Source: UBA3537 sp965658025 (GTDB lineage Bacteria > Bacteroidota > Bacteroidia > Flavobacteriales > Flavobacteriaceae). Taken from it: a stretch of 63,920 bases of DNA. Below, piece after piece: positions 32,601 through 40,857 of this stretch (its first letter is position 1; each line of letters opens with the position of its first letter). The stretch spans positions 1-63,920 of the forward strand of contig CBFHQL010000009.1 in assembly GCA_965658025.1 (NCBI GenBank), given 5' to 3'. A program made the translations under genes and the position numbers. Below the pieces are notes generated by a model, which saw nothing but the letters and a program-made list of their open reading frames with translations, was not told the origin of the DNA and did not search any database.

Positions 32601-33683
32601 TTAAATATAATTTTCACCAAAAGCATCTTTGACATTTTGGCGCAGTTGCTTGATATCTTGCTCCTTACTTTTTGGAAATATAAGCAAAATTTCATTCTCT
32701 TCCACAATAATGTAATCATTCAAACCATCTAAAACAACGATTTTGTTTGAATCTGTTTTAATCATATTTCCCTTTGCATCGGTGGCCAGAAGACGAGTAT
32801 TGATCACTGCATTTTCACTAGAATCATCTGTAATTTTATCGTACAAACTTCCCCAGGTGCCCAAGTCGTTCCAATCAAAAGTTGCGGTAATTACACAAAC
32901 ATTTTTACTGTGTTCCATAATGGCGTAGTCTATAGAAATATTCTCAGATAGCGCATAATGAGTAGCCACAAAATCCGCCTCATGCTCTGTATTATAAACC
33001 GATTGGCCTTTGTTGAACAAATTGTACATTCGAGGTTGTAGTGTTTTAAAAGCCGATAAAACTGATTGGGTAGACCAGATAAAAATACCTGCATTCCACA
33101 GAAAATTGCCCGCCTCAATGAATTGTTTTGCGGTCTCATAATTGGGTTTTTCCCTAAATTGAAATACTTGTTTTATTGCATCATCAGTCCCATGAGCATT
33201 AAACTCTATGTATCCATATCCTGTATTGGGGAAAGTGGGTTGAATTCCTAGAGTCATCAATGCATTAGAGCGTTGTGCATGGTCAAAGGCAATTTTTAAA
33301 TCCTCAGAAAAAGCCACTTCATCTTCAATCCAGTGATCGCTCGGTGCGACAACCATCACAGCATTGGGGTTTTCTTTGTGAATTTTGAGCGATGCCATTA
33401 AAATACACGGTGCGGTATTGCGCATTGCTGGCTCGGCAATGACCTGATTTTTAGAACATTGAGGTAACTGCTCTAAAACCAAATCGGTATAAATACTATT
33501 GGTTAGAATTCGAATATTTTCTGATGGAATTAGCTGTTCGAGTCGAGATACTGTTTTTTGCAAAAGAGTCTGACCTGTACCCAACATATCATGGAATTGC
33601 TTTGGAAAGGCCGTTTTACTCACGGGCCAAAAACGCGAACCGACGCCACCTGCCATGATAACTGCATAATAATTTTTATTCAT
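32601..33683 (-). CDS. manC: Mannose-1-phosphate guanylyltransferase
   Basis: A 360-residue nucleotidyltransferase making GDP-mannose for surface glycans. N-terminal VIMAGGVGSRFWPVSKTAFPKQF (the G-G-x-G-S-R-x-W-P nucleotide loop at about 10-20 and the FPKQF motif), VVAPSDHWIED (about 110), the sugar-binding FREKPN and NAGIFIW segments, and DWNDLGTWGSLY near 270. It lacks the C-terminal isomerase domain of bifunctional ManC/AlgA proteins. One base after the SprT-like gene. Confidence 0.93.
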   Translation of the reverse strand: MNKNYYAVIMAGGVGSRFWPVSKTAFPKQFHDMLGTGQTLLQKTVSRLEQLIPSENIRILTNSIYTDLVLEQLPQCSKNQVIAEPAMRNTAPCILMASLKIHKENPNAVMVVAPSDHWIEDEVAFSEDLKIAFDHAQRSNALMTLGIQPTFPNTGYGYIEFNAHGTDDAIKQVFQFREKPNYETAKQFIEAGNFLWNAGIFIWSTQSVLSAFKTLQPRMYNLFNKGQSVYNTEHEADFVATHYALSENISIDYAIMEHSKNVCVITATFDWNDLGTWGSLYDKITDDSSENAVINTRLLATDAKGNMIKTDSNKIVVLDGLNDYIIVEENEILLIFPKSKEQDIKQLRQNVKDAFGENYI

Positions 33684-33684
33684 T

Positions 33685-34284
33685 CTAATCCTTTATTAAT
33701 TCGACTTCTGCATTGGGATTAAAAGCATATGAACGTCCCGAGCTCAACTCTGTAGCTTCAAAACGCGTTCTTCTTTTTTTCCCCTTCATAAAGATTTTAC
33801 CATTAGATGCTTTAAATTTTGCACCTTCCATAAGTTCAAAGATATAGGTTTTTTCGTTGGGCGGGTCAAATTGTTTTAACGATCTAGAAAGCATAACATC
33901 AGAATCGCTACTTGCTTTTGGGTTTTTAAAATAGTGTGCCAAAAAGGGCAACGTTTGATTTGGGAAAATCTCTGGATGAAGAAATGGAAGTGCAAGACGC
34001 TGAAAGGTTGACTTCCACTCCTTACCATGAGGCTTTATGGCAGATCCATGAATTTTATAGGCCTCAAAATGAGCAATTTCGTGCAACAAAGTGACCAAAA
34101 AACGATAGGGGTTCAAATTAGAATTTACCGTAATTTGATGGCACCCATTTTTTAGTTTTCTATAATCCCCATGACGGGTTTTTCTGGCTTTTTTTACAAG
34201 CACTTGCAAAGAATCATCATTAAGCAGTTGCAAAACTTGATCGCTTGCAGCAGCTGGAATGTATGATGTTACATCTTGATTCAT
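33685..34284 (-). CDS. SprT-like zinc metallopeptidase-type protein
   Basis: A 199-residue protein with the zinc motif HEIAHFEAYKIHG (about 66-78) and a third ligand candidate in the downstream HGKEW segment, as in SprT/Spartan-type proteins. The second half is basic and carries a compact beta region (GRSYAFNPNAEVEL). SprT-like domains in other organisms cleave DNA-protein crosslinks; that role is not shown here. Twelve bases after argS and 1 base before manC. Confidence 0.88.
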   Translation of the reverse strand: MNQDVTSYIPAAASDQVLQLLNDDSLQVLVKKARKTRHGDYRKLKNGCHQITVNSNLNPYRFLVTLLHEIAHFEAYKIHGSAIKPHGKEWKSTFQRLALPFLHPEIFPNQTLPFLAHYFKNPKASSDSDVMLSRSLKQFDPPNEKTYIFELMEGAKFKASNGKIFMKGKKRRTRFEATELSSGRSYAFNPNAEVELIKD

Positions 34285-34296
34285 TTCTAAAAAATA

Positions 34297-36072
34297 CTAC
34301 ATGCGTTCTGGGACTTGTATCCCCAATAAACTAAAAGCATTTTTTATGGTACTCCCAACAGCACTACACAGGTTTACTCTAAAATTCTTCAATGCCTCAT
34401 TTTCGGCACCAAGAATTGAAATATTTTGATAAAACGAATTGAACTCTTTTACGAGATCGTAGGTATAATTTGCGATAATAGCGGGGCTATAACTGGCTGC
34501 TGCTTGTTGAATTGTATTGGGAAAAAGTTGCAACTGCTTGAGCACATTTTTTTCTTTATCAGTAAGCACTAGTTCTGAAAAATCAACTTTCTCTTGAACA
34601 GAGGCCTTTCTTAGTATGGCCTGAATTCTAGCATAAGTGTATTGAATAAATGGCCCTGTATTGCCTTGAAAATCTACTGAAGCTTTAGGGTCAAAAAGGA
34701 TTGATTTTTTGGGATCAACTTTCAGAATAAAATATTTTAATGCCCCTAATCCAATTGTAGTATAGGTTTTATTTTTTTCATCTTCAGAATAGCCATCAAG
34801 TTTGCCCAATTCTTGTGAAATAAGTTTTGCAGTAGTTGACATTTCCAAAATCAAGTCATCGGCATCAACTACAGTACCTTCGCGGCTTTTCATTTTGCCA
34901 CTTGGCAGGTCTACCATACCATAGCTCAAATGATAGAGGTTTTGAGCCCAATCAAATCCTAATTTTTTTAGAATTAGAAAAAGAACTTTGAAGTGGTAAT
35001 CTTGCTCGTTCCCAACGGTGTAGACCATTGCAGAAATATCTGGACAATCTTTTACACGTTGTACAGCTGTTCCAATATCTTGGGTCATGTACACGGCAGT
35101 ACCATCAGCGCGGAGAACAATTTTTTCATCTAATCCATCTGCGGATAAATCACACCAAACGGATCCATCTTCTTTTTTGAAAAATACTCCTTTTTTCAAT
35201 CCTTCATCAATGAAAGCTTTACCCAAAAGATAGGTTTCACTTTCGTAATAATAAGAATCAAAATCTACACCGAGATTTTTGTAAGTGACCTCAAAACCGT
35301 CGTAAACCCATTGATTCATGGTGGTCCAAAGCGCAACAACTTTTGGATCTCCTGCTTCCCAGTTGCGTAACATTTCCTGAGCGGCCAAAAGTATTGGAGC
35401 TTGCGCCTTTGCTTCTTCTAAAGATAGACCCTCCTGCTCGAGTTGAGCAATTTCTTTTTTGTATTCTTGATCAAATTTGACATAGAAATTTCCAACAAAT
35501 TTGTCGCCTTTCAATCCTGTAGATTCCGGAGTTTTCCCTTCGCCAAAACGTTGCCAAGCCAACATGCTTTTACAGATATGAATCCCCCGGTCATTGATGA
35601 TTTGTGTCTTGTATACTTTTTTGCCAGATGCTTTAAGAATTTCAGCTACGCTATACCCCAAAAGATTGTTTCTAATGTGGCCCAAATGCAAGGGTTTATT
35701 TGTGTTTGGAGAAGAGTATTCTACCATCACCGCATCACTTTGACTCGGGGAAATAAAACCAAATTGGGGCTCAGAACAAATTTGATGAAACACATCCAAA
35801 AAATAAGTATCTGAAAGGACTAAATTTAAAAACCCTTTAACCACATTAAAAGCAATAACCTCATTGGAATGTACAACTAAATAGCTGCCTAATTGCTCGC
35901 CCAATTGAACGGGATTCATTTTGACAGCACGCAACATGGGGAAAGTAACAATTGTAATATCGCCTTCAAAATCTTTGCGCGTAGCCTGAAATTCAACACG
36001 GTCAATATCCGTCTGATACATTGTATTAAACGCTGCTTTTACATGTTGAGAAAGAATATTTTGAAGACTCAT
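34297..36072 (-). CDS. argS: Arginine--tRNA ligase
   Basis: A 591-residue class Ia synthetase. It has an N-terminal Add1-type tRNA-binding domain, the HIGH-type motif NKPLHLGHIRNNLLG (about 121-135), the region around PSGKMKSREGTVVDADD (about 390-406) and a C-terminal DALR anticodon-binding domain ending VPERM. Its promoter is at 36093-36100. It follows two guanidino-modifying enzyme genes, so arginine supply and use are grouped here. Confidence 0.97.
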   Translation of the reverse strand: MSLQNILSQHVKAAFNTMYQTDIDRVEFQATRKDFEGDITIVTFPMLRAVKMNPVQLGEQLGSYLVVHSNEVIAFNVVKGFLNLVLSDTYFLDVFHQICSEPQFGFISPSQSDAVMVEYSSPNTNKPLHLGHIRNNLLGYSVAEILKASGKKVYKTQIINDRGIHICKSMLAWQRFGEGKTPESTGLKGDKFVGNFYVKFDQEYKKEIAQLEQEGLSLEEAKAQAPILLAAQEMLRNWEAGDPKVVALWTTMNQWVYDGFEVTYKNLGVDFDSYYYESETYLLGKAFIDEGLKKGVFFKKEDGSVWCDLSADGLDEKIVLRADGTAVYMTQDIGTAVQRVKDCPDISAMVYTVGNEQDYHFKVLFLILKKLGFDWAQNLYHLSYGMVDLPSGKMKSREGTVVDADDLILEMSTTAKLISQELGKLDGYSEDEKNKTYTTIGLGALKYFILKVDPKKSILFDPKASVDFQGNTGPFIQYTYARIQAILRKASVQEKVDFSELVLTDKEKNVLKQLQLFPNTIQQAAASYSPAIIANYTYDLVKEFNSFYQNISILGAENEALKNFRVNLCSAVGSTIKNAFSLLGIQVPERM

Positions 36073-36092
36073 TAATTGGTGTTTTTCACAAG

Positions 36093-36100
36093 CAAAGATA
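36093..36100 (-). promoter_or_regulatory. -7 element TATCTTTG of the argS unit
   Basis: Exact TAnnTTTG match on the minus strand, 20 bases before the argS ATG. A palindrome, GATACA-N6-TGTATC at 36097-36114, overlaps its upstream end and reaches the ctlX stop; a protein bound there would cover the promoter. Confidence 0.5.
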
Positions 36101-36114
36101 CATTTTTTTGTATC
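36097..36114. repeat. Palindrome GATACA-N6-TGTATC over the argS promoter
   Basis: Perfect 6-bp half-sites with a 6-base T-rich spacer, centred just upstream of the argS -7 box. The form suits a dimeric regulator, but a chance occurrence in AT-rich DNA is possible. Confidence 0.35.
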
Positions 36115-37061
36115 TATTCATCGAGGGCTTTGGGTAAAAATATCTCTGCCATCATGCATCTTGCACTTCCACCACCACAAGCTTCTATGGTATCCAAAGG
36201 ACTAGAAATAATTTTGGTGTGTTTTTCGAGTTTTGAACGTTGATCTGAGCGTAATGAATCCAAAGAAGATTGACTCATGACGAGGTAAGGTGTTTCATGT
36301 TCACCGCGCAATTGAAGCATATTTCCCGCAAATTGATTGACTTGATTTTCTGTAATTTCGATAATTTCTTTATTGTCATTTTTAAGATGAGTCAACACAT
36401 TTTTTCGCTCTTTTTTATCATCTATAGCATCCAGACAAATAACGGCAAAAGTAGTTCCAATACACATCATTACATTGGTATGGTATATTTTTTCTCTTTT
36501 TTGATGTACGGTTTGATAGGCAGAAAAAATAACAGGAAAAAAATCAAAATCTTCACAAAATTCAATAAAAAGATCTTCATCTGCACGTGGTGAGAGCGCA
36601 CAATAGGCCTTTCCATAGGCACGGTCCAAAATAATACTTCCTGTACCTTCAAGAAAAACATGTTCTTGCTCTGCTCCACTATAATCTATAATGTGCTTAA
36701 TCGAAAACCCTTTTTGCTCCACAGCTTCCAAAACAGATTCTTTTCGTTCGTAACGTCTGTTTTTGGCAAACATGGGATAAAGAGCCACAGTTCCATTTTG
36801 ATGAAAAGAAATCCAATTGTTAGGGAAAATAGAATCTGGTGTGTCAAATTCTTTGGTGTCGTTCACTACAATTACCTGAATCCCAACAGATTGTAATTTT
36901 TTTACAAAGGCATCAAATTCTTTAACGGCTAGCGCATTTACTTCATTTGGAATCAGATGACTAATGGTTTTTTGATAATAATTATTAACGGCTGTCTGCT
37001 CGTTCATTCGAAACTGAACGGGACGAATCATAAGCACGGTATTGGTGATTTGTTTGTTCAT
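36114..37061 (-). CDS. ctlX: Citrulline hydrolase-like protein CtlX (guanidino-modifying superfamily)
   Basis: A 315-residue pentein-fold enzyme related to arginine deiminase and dimethylargininase. Motifs: N-terminal TVLMIRPVQFRMNEQTAVNNYY, FPNNWISFH (about 84-92), the acid in HVFLEGTGSIILD (about 130-142), the His in YHTNVMMCIGTTFAV (about 192) and the catalytic Cys in CGGGSARCMMAE near the C-terminus. The CtlX group is linked to citrulline use. It starts 1 base after the ddaH-like gene; co-transcription with citrate synthase is likely. Confidence 0.88.
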   Translation of the reverse strand: MNKQITNTVLMIRPVQFRMNEQTAVNNYYQKTISHLIPNEVNALAVKEFDAFVKKLQSVGIQVIVVNDTKEFDTPDSIFPNNWISFHQNGTVALYPMFAKNRRYERKESVLEAVEQKGFSIKHIIDYSGAEQEHVFLEGTGSIILDRAYGKAYCALSPRADEDLFIEFCEDFDFFPVIFSAYQTVHQKREKIYHTNVMMCIGTTFAVICLDAIDDKKERKNVLTHLKNDNKEIIEITENQVNQFAGNMLQLRGEHETPYLVMSQSSLDSLRSDQRSKLEKHTKIISSPLDTIEACGGGSARCMMAEIFLPKALDE

Positions 37062-37062
37062 T

Positions 37063-37977
37063 TTATGAGCGAATTAGCGGTAATGTTGAACATCTGAATA
37101 ATCCTCCTTGCTTTGAAATTTCAGCATAGTTTACTTTTTTGACTTTAAAATTGTGCTGTTCTAACCAAAGATTCAATCGAGTGAAACTTCGTTCAGAAAT
37201 AACAACATTTTCAGAAATTGAAAATACATTACAATTCATATTGGCCATTTCTTCCTTTGTGGTCAAAAAAATATGTTCTTCTCCAAATAGATTTTCTAAA
37301 AAAAGATAATCGTTTTCTTTTAAAAACCCTTCTTTGTGCATAAGCACTTTTCCATGTCCAATGGGCTGAAAACAACAATCTAAATGGAGTGCATTTTCTT
37401 GTGGGTCGGTATTAGATTTTTTTAGTTCTAATGGTTTTACAATTTTGTTTGGAAAGCATTTTTGAAGGGCTTTTACAGCTTGAATATTGGTTCGCGCTGT
37501 AATGTAATTTGGATAATCATCAGCTGTATATACACCAACAAAAATATAATCGTTATGTACAATGACATCTCCGCCTTCTACATGGCACTCTTTGGGGAGT
37601 TCTATAATATCTTCTGGCTGAATTTGATTTAGAATAGCCGACAAAGCTGTAAATTCTTGTGCTCTATCAGGTAAAATATTAGATTTAATTAATTTATTTT
37701 CAATCACAAAAGCGATATCTCTTGCAAATATTTGATTACAATCTTTGATGACGCTAGGCCGGTAGACCTCTACTCCATGAGACTTGAAAACTTTTTCTAA
37801 AGCATCCATCTCATGAATCATATCTTTTTCTAATGGATATGTTCCTTGAAGAACGTGTTTTAAACTACTGGGGTCATAACAATCTTCTGGCGAAGGAGTT
37901 GGCCCATTGCTTTGAGCAACCCCTAAAACCACTGCTTTTAATGGATTAAATTCATTTAAAACGTTTAGGTCAAGCAT
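37063..37977 (-). CDS. Dimethylarginine dimethylaminohydrolase-like / amidinotransferase-type enzyme
   Basis: A 304-residue pentein-fold protein. It starts MLDLNVLNEFNPLKAVVLGV and shows HVEGGDVIVHNDYIFVGVY (substrate-binding E-G-G-D at about 129), LHLDCCFQPIGHGKVLMH (catalytic His region, about 198-215) and a C-terminal Cys in KQGGLFRCSTLPLIR (about Cys298). These give the Cys-His-acid set of guanidino-modifying enzymes. It may act on arginine or methylarginines, or transfer an amidino group; the substrate cannot be chosen from sequence. Fifteen bases after citrate synthase. Confidence 0.82.
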   Translation of the reverse strand: MLDLNVLNEFNPLKAVVLGVAQSNGPTPSPEDCYDPSSLKHVLQGTYPLEKDMIHEMDALEKVFKSHGVEVYRPSVIKDCNQIFARDIAFVIENKLIKSNILPDRAQEFTALSAILNQIQPEDIIELPKECHVEGGDVIVHNDYIFVGVYTADDYPNYITARTNIQAVKALQKCFPNKIVKPLELKKSNTDPQENALHLDCCFQPIGHGKVLMHKEGFLKENDYLFLENLFGEEHIFLTTKEEMANMNCNVFSISENVVISERSFTRLNLWLEQHNFKVKKVNYAEISKQGGLFRCSTLPLIRS

Positions 37978-37992
37978 TAAATAAGAAATTAA

Positions 37993-39276
37993 TTAACGCT
38001 TTTCAGACTTGAAAGAGCGAGAGGTTTGACCATTATAAATTTGTCTTGGACGTCCGATTGGTTCTTTGTGCAAACGCATTTCTCTCCATTGACCAATCCA
38101 ACCTGGTAAACGTCCTAAAGCAAACATTACGGTAAACATATCTACTGGGATACCCATTGCTCTGTAGATGATTCCGGAGTAAAAATCTACATTGGGGTAT
38201 AGCTTTCTTTGTACGAAATAAGGATCGTCAAGTGCTTCTTTTTCCAACCCTTTGGCAATGTCTAAAATTGGGTCTTCTACTCCTAAATCGTTCAGAACCT
38301 CATCTGCGGCGACTTTAATGATTTTTGCACGTGGATCAAAGTTCTTATACACTCTGTGCCCAAAGCCCATAAGTCTGAATGGATCGCTTTTGTCTTTGGC
38401 TTTGGCCATATATTTTTTTGTATCTCCTCCGTCTTCCTTGATAGCTTCTAACATTTCCAATACGGCTTGATTTGCACCGCCATGAAGTGGACCCCAGAGG
38501 GCAGATATTCCTGAAGATACAGAGGCAAAAAGACCGGCATGAGAAGAACCAACAATACGAACGGTTGATGTAGAACAATTTTGCTCATGATCGGCATGCA
38601 GAATAAGGAGTTTGTTCAAAGCACTGACAATAATTGGATTCTGAACATATGCTTTGTTGGGTTGCTTAAACATCATTTTTAAGACGTTTTCTACATAACC
38701 CAAATCTTCGTCTCCATAATCTAAAGGAAGTCCTTGCTTTTTGCGCATGGTCCAAGCCACTAAAACAGGAAGTTTACCCATAAGTTTCACGACAGATTTG
38801 TACATATCTTCTTCAGATTCTACATTGACAGATCCGGGATTGAATGCTGTTAACGCACTTGTAAGCGAAGACAATACACCCATGGGGTGTGCAGATTTTG
38901 GAAATGCATCTAATATTTTTCTGATGTCTTCATCCACAATAGAATTTTCCTTGATATCGTTATGAAATTTTATGCGTTGCTCTTGTGTTGGAAGTTCACC
39001 AAATATCAATAAAAAGGCAACTTCCAAAAAGTCGGCTTTTTCTGCAAGCTCTTCAATGGAATATCCTCTATACCTTAGAATCCCTTTTTCGCCATCCAAA
39101 AAAGTAATTGCACTTTCACATGAGCCCGTGTTCTTAAATCCAGGGTCAATAGTTGTTACCCCTCCAGTGACTGCACGCAAATTGCTGATGTTGATGGCCA
39201 CTTCATTTTCTGTTCCATGCACAATTGGAAAATCGTATTTTTGTCCGTTGATTTCTAGGGTTGCTTTTTCTGACAT
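37993..39276 (-). CDS. gltA: Citrate synthase
   Basis: Condenses oxaloacetate and acetyl-CoA at the entry to the TCA cycle. ATG 39276 gives MSEKATLEINGQKYDFPIVHG and 427 residues, the normal length for the hexameric bacterial type. The longer frame starts at a TTG (39331-39333) that is the promoter's -33 box. Catalytic regions: GPLHGGANQAVLEML (His), MGFGHRVYKNFDPRA (His) and YPNVDFYSGIIYRAMG (Asp). First gene of a probable unit with the ddaH-like gene and ctlX. Confidence 0.97.
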   Translation of the reverse strand: MSEKATLEINGQKYDFPIVHGTENEVAINISNLRAVTGGVTTIDPGFKNTGSCESAITFLDGEKGILRYRGYSIEELAEKADFLEVAFLLIFGELPTQEQRIKFHNDIKENSIVDEDIRKILDAFPKSAHPMGVLSSLTSALTAFNPGSVNVESEEDMYKSVVKLMGKLPVLVAWTMRKKQGLPLDYGDEDLGYVENVLKMMFKQPNKAYVQNPIIVSALNKLLILHADHEQNCSTSTVRIVGSSHAGLFASVSSGISALWGPLHGGANQAVLEMLEAIKEDGGDTKKYMAKAKDKSDPFRLMGFGHRVYKNFDPRAKIIKVAADEVLNDLGVEDPILDIAKGLEKEALDDPYFVQRKLYPNVDFYSGIIYRAMGIPVDMFTVMFALGRLPGWIGQWREMRLHKEPIGRPRQIYNGQTSRSFKSEKR

Positions 39277-39303
39277 TATTCGATGGGAAAATTTATTAGT
39301 CCC

Positions 39304-39333
39304 GCAATTTACGAAATTGCCTTCTTTTTTCAA
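39304..39333 (-). promoter_or_regulatory. Promoter of citrate synthase
   Basis: On the minus strand TTG (39331-39333), exactly 19 bases, TAAATTGC (39304-39311), close to TTG-N19-TAnnTTTG. It ends 27 bases before the ATG at 39276 and explains why the TTG at 39333 is not a start codon. Confidence 0.55.
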
Positions 39334-39364
39334 TAAAAAATATCAGTTTATTAATACCCCAAAA

Positions 39365-39393
39365 ACAACAAAGCCTTTCTGTGTAGAAAGGCC
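39365..39393 (-). terminator. Terminator after enolase
   Basis: A 7-bp stem, GCCTTTC with GAAAGGC (39373-39379 and 39386-39392), loop of 6; on the minus strand it is followed by the T-rich tract TTTGTTGTTTTT. It begins 28 bases after the enolase stop. Confidence 0.65.
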
Positions 39394-39420
39394 TTGAAAA
39401 ACATAGTGGTTATGTTTGCT

Positions 39421-40710
39421 TTATTTTATTTTGAATGCATTATTCTGAGGATAATAAGCCGTTTGGCCCAATTCCTCTTCAATTCTTAGCAATTGATTGT
39501 ATTTGGCCATACGATCACTACGAGATGCCGATCCTGTTTTTATTTGACCGGTGTTGAGTGCTACAGCAAGGTCTGCTATTGTATTATCTTCAGTTTCTCC
39601 AGATCTGTGCGACATTACAGAAGTGTACCCTGCATTGTGTGCCATGTTTACGGCTGCAATAGTTTCTGTTAGTGTTCCTATTTGGTTGACTTTAATCAGG
39701 ATTGAATTTGCAATATTATTTTCAATTCCTCGTGACAAACGCTCTACATTCGTCACAAATAAATCATCACCAACAAGTTGTACCTTATCCCCTACTTTTT
39801 CTGTAAGGTATTTCCATCCTTCCCAGTCGTTTTCATCCATTCCATCTTCAATGGATATGATTGGATAGTTTGCAGAAAGTTCTGCTAAGTAGTCTGCTTG
39901 TTCTTTACTCGTGCGTACTTTGCCATTGGCGCCTTCAAATTTTGTGTAGTCGTACTTCCCGTCAACATAAAATTCTGCAGAGGCACAATCCAAAGCAATC
40001 ATAACTTCATCACCTAACTTATAGCCCGCTTTTGCTACTGCTTTTGCAATGGTATCAAGCGCATCTTCTGTACCATCAAGTGTGGGTGCAAAACCACCTT
40101 CATCTCCTACAGCTGTACTCAAACCTCTATCATGTAATACTTTTTTCAGGTTATGAAAAATTTCAGTTCCTATTTGCATGGCATGTGTAAAATTTTTGGC
40201 TTTTACGGGCATGACCATAAATTCTTGAAACGCAATTGGAGCATCACTATGAGACCCTCCATTGATGATGTTCATCATTGGAACAGGGAGTGTATTGGCA
40301 CTTACACCACCTACATAACGATAAAGTGGAATACCAAGCTCTGCTGCTGCTGCTTTTGCCACAGCGAGCGAAACGCCTAGAATGGCGTTGGCACCAAGTT
40401 TTGACTTGTTTGGTGTTCCATCAAGATCAATCATGGTTTGATCGATTAGGTTTTGTTCAAAAATAGAAGCACCAACTAATGCTTCAGACAAAACAGTATT
40501 GACGTTACTTACAGCATTGGAAACTCCTTTGCCCATGTAGGTGTCACCTCCATCGCGAAGTTCTACAGCTTCGTGTTCACCTGTTGAAGCACCTGAAGGT
40601 ACTGCAGCTCTTCCTACAAAACCATTTTCAGTAGTTACATCTACTTCAACGGTTGGATTCCCTCGAGAATCTAAAATCTGTCGTGCATGAATGTCTAGTA
40701 TAATACTCAT
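39421..40710 (-). CDS. eno: Enolase
   Basis: Interconverts 2-phosphoglycerate and phosphoenolpyruvate. ATG 40710 gives MSIILDIHARQILDSRGNPTVEVDV (429 residues, the usual length, shown here only as a start label: MSIILDIHARQILDSRGNPT). The 10-residue extension of the frame uses a TTG adjoining the -7 element and is rejected. Motifs: GASTGEHEA, AVGDEGGFAP (catalytic Glu), SIEDGMDENDW, LVGDDLFVTN, ILIKVNQIGT (catalytic Lys) and SHRSGETEDN. Confidence 0.97.
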   Translation of the reverse strand: MSIILDIHARQILDSRGNPTVEVDVTTENGFVGRAAVPSGASTGEHEAVELRDGGDTYMGKGVSNAVSNVNTVLSEALVGASIFEQNLIDQTMIDLDGTPNKSKLGANAILGVSLAVAKAAAAELGIPLYRYVGGVSANTLPVPMMNIINGGSHSDAPIAFQEFMVMPVKAKNFTHAMQIGTEIFHNLKKVLHDRGLSTAVGDEGGFAPTLDGTEDALDTIAKAVAKAGYKLGDEVMIALDCASAEFYVDGKYDYTKFEGANGKVRTSKEQADYLAELSANYPIISIEDGMDENDWEGWKYLTEKVGDKVQLVGDDLFVTNVERLSRGIENNIANSILIKVNQIGTLTETIAAVNMAHNAGYTSVMSHRSGETEDNTIADLAVALNTGQIKTGSASRSDRMAKYNQLLRIEEELGQTAYYPQNNAFKIK

Positions 40711-40737
40711 AAAATTTACTTTGGTTTGTTTTGAGTG

Positions 40738-40745
40738 CAAATTTA
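40738..40745 (-). promoter_or_regulatory. -7 element TAAATTTG of the enolase gene
   Basis: Exact TAnnTTTG match on the minus strand, 27 bases before ATG 40710; no clear -33 TTG. It lies downstream of the palindromic terminator at 40792-40821, so enolase has its own transcript. Confidence 0.5.
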
Positions 40746-40791
40746 CAAAAATGTTGTGTTGTGTCCTTCTTTTGTAATAAGAAAAGTCACA

Positions 40792-40821
40792 AAATAAAAC
40801 TACAACGTTGTAGTTTTATTT
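40792..40821 (-). terminator. Perfect 30-bp palindrome, terminator after carA
   Basis: AAATAAAACTACAAC followed directly by its exact reverse complement. On the minus strand the hairpin ends in TAGTTTTATTTT, so it can terminate the carA transcript; being symmetrical it could act in both directions. It starts 37 bases after the carA stop. Confidence 0.65.
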
Positions 40822-40857
40822 AGAGCATCCAAGGTCTTTATTTTTTCTTTAAAGAAT

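Noticed and set aside
39277..39333. Nineteen-residue N-terminal extension of citrate synthase from TTG 39333
   Set aside because: The TTG is the -33 box and the TAAATTGC -7 box lies within the extension; the ATG at 39276 gives the normal length.
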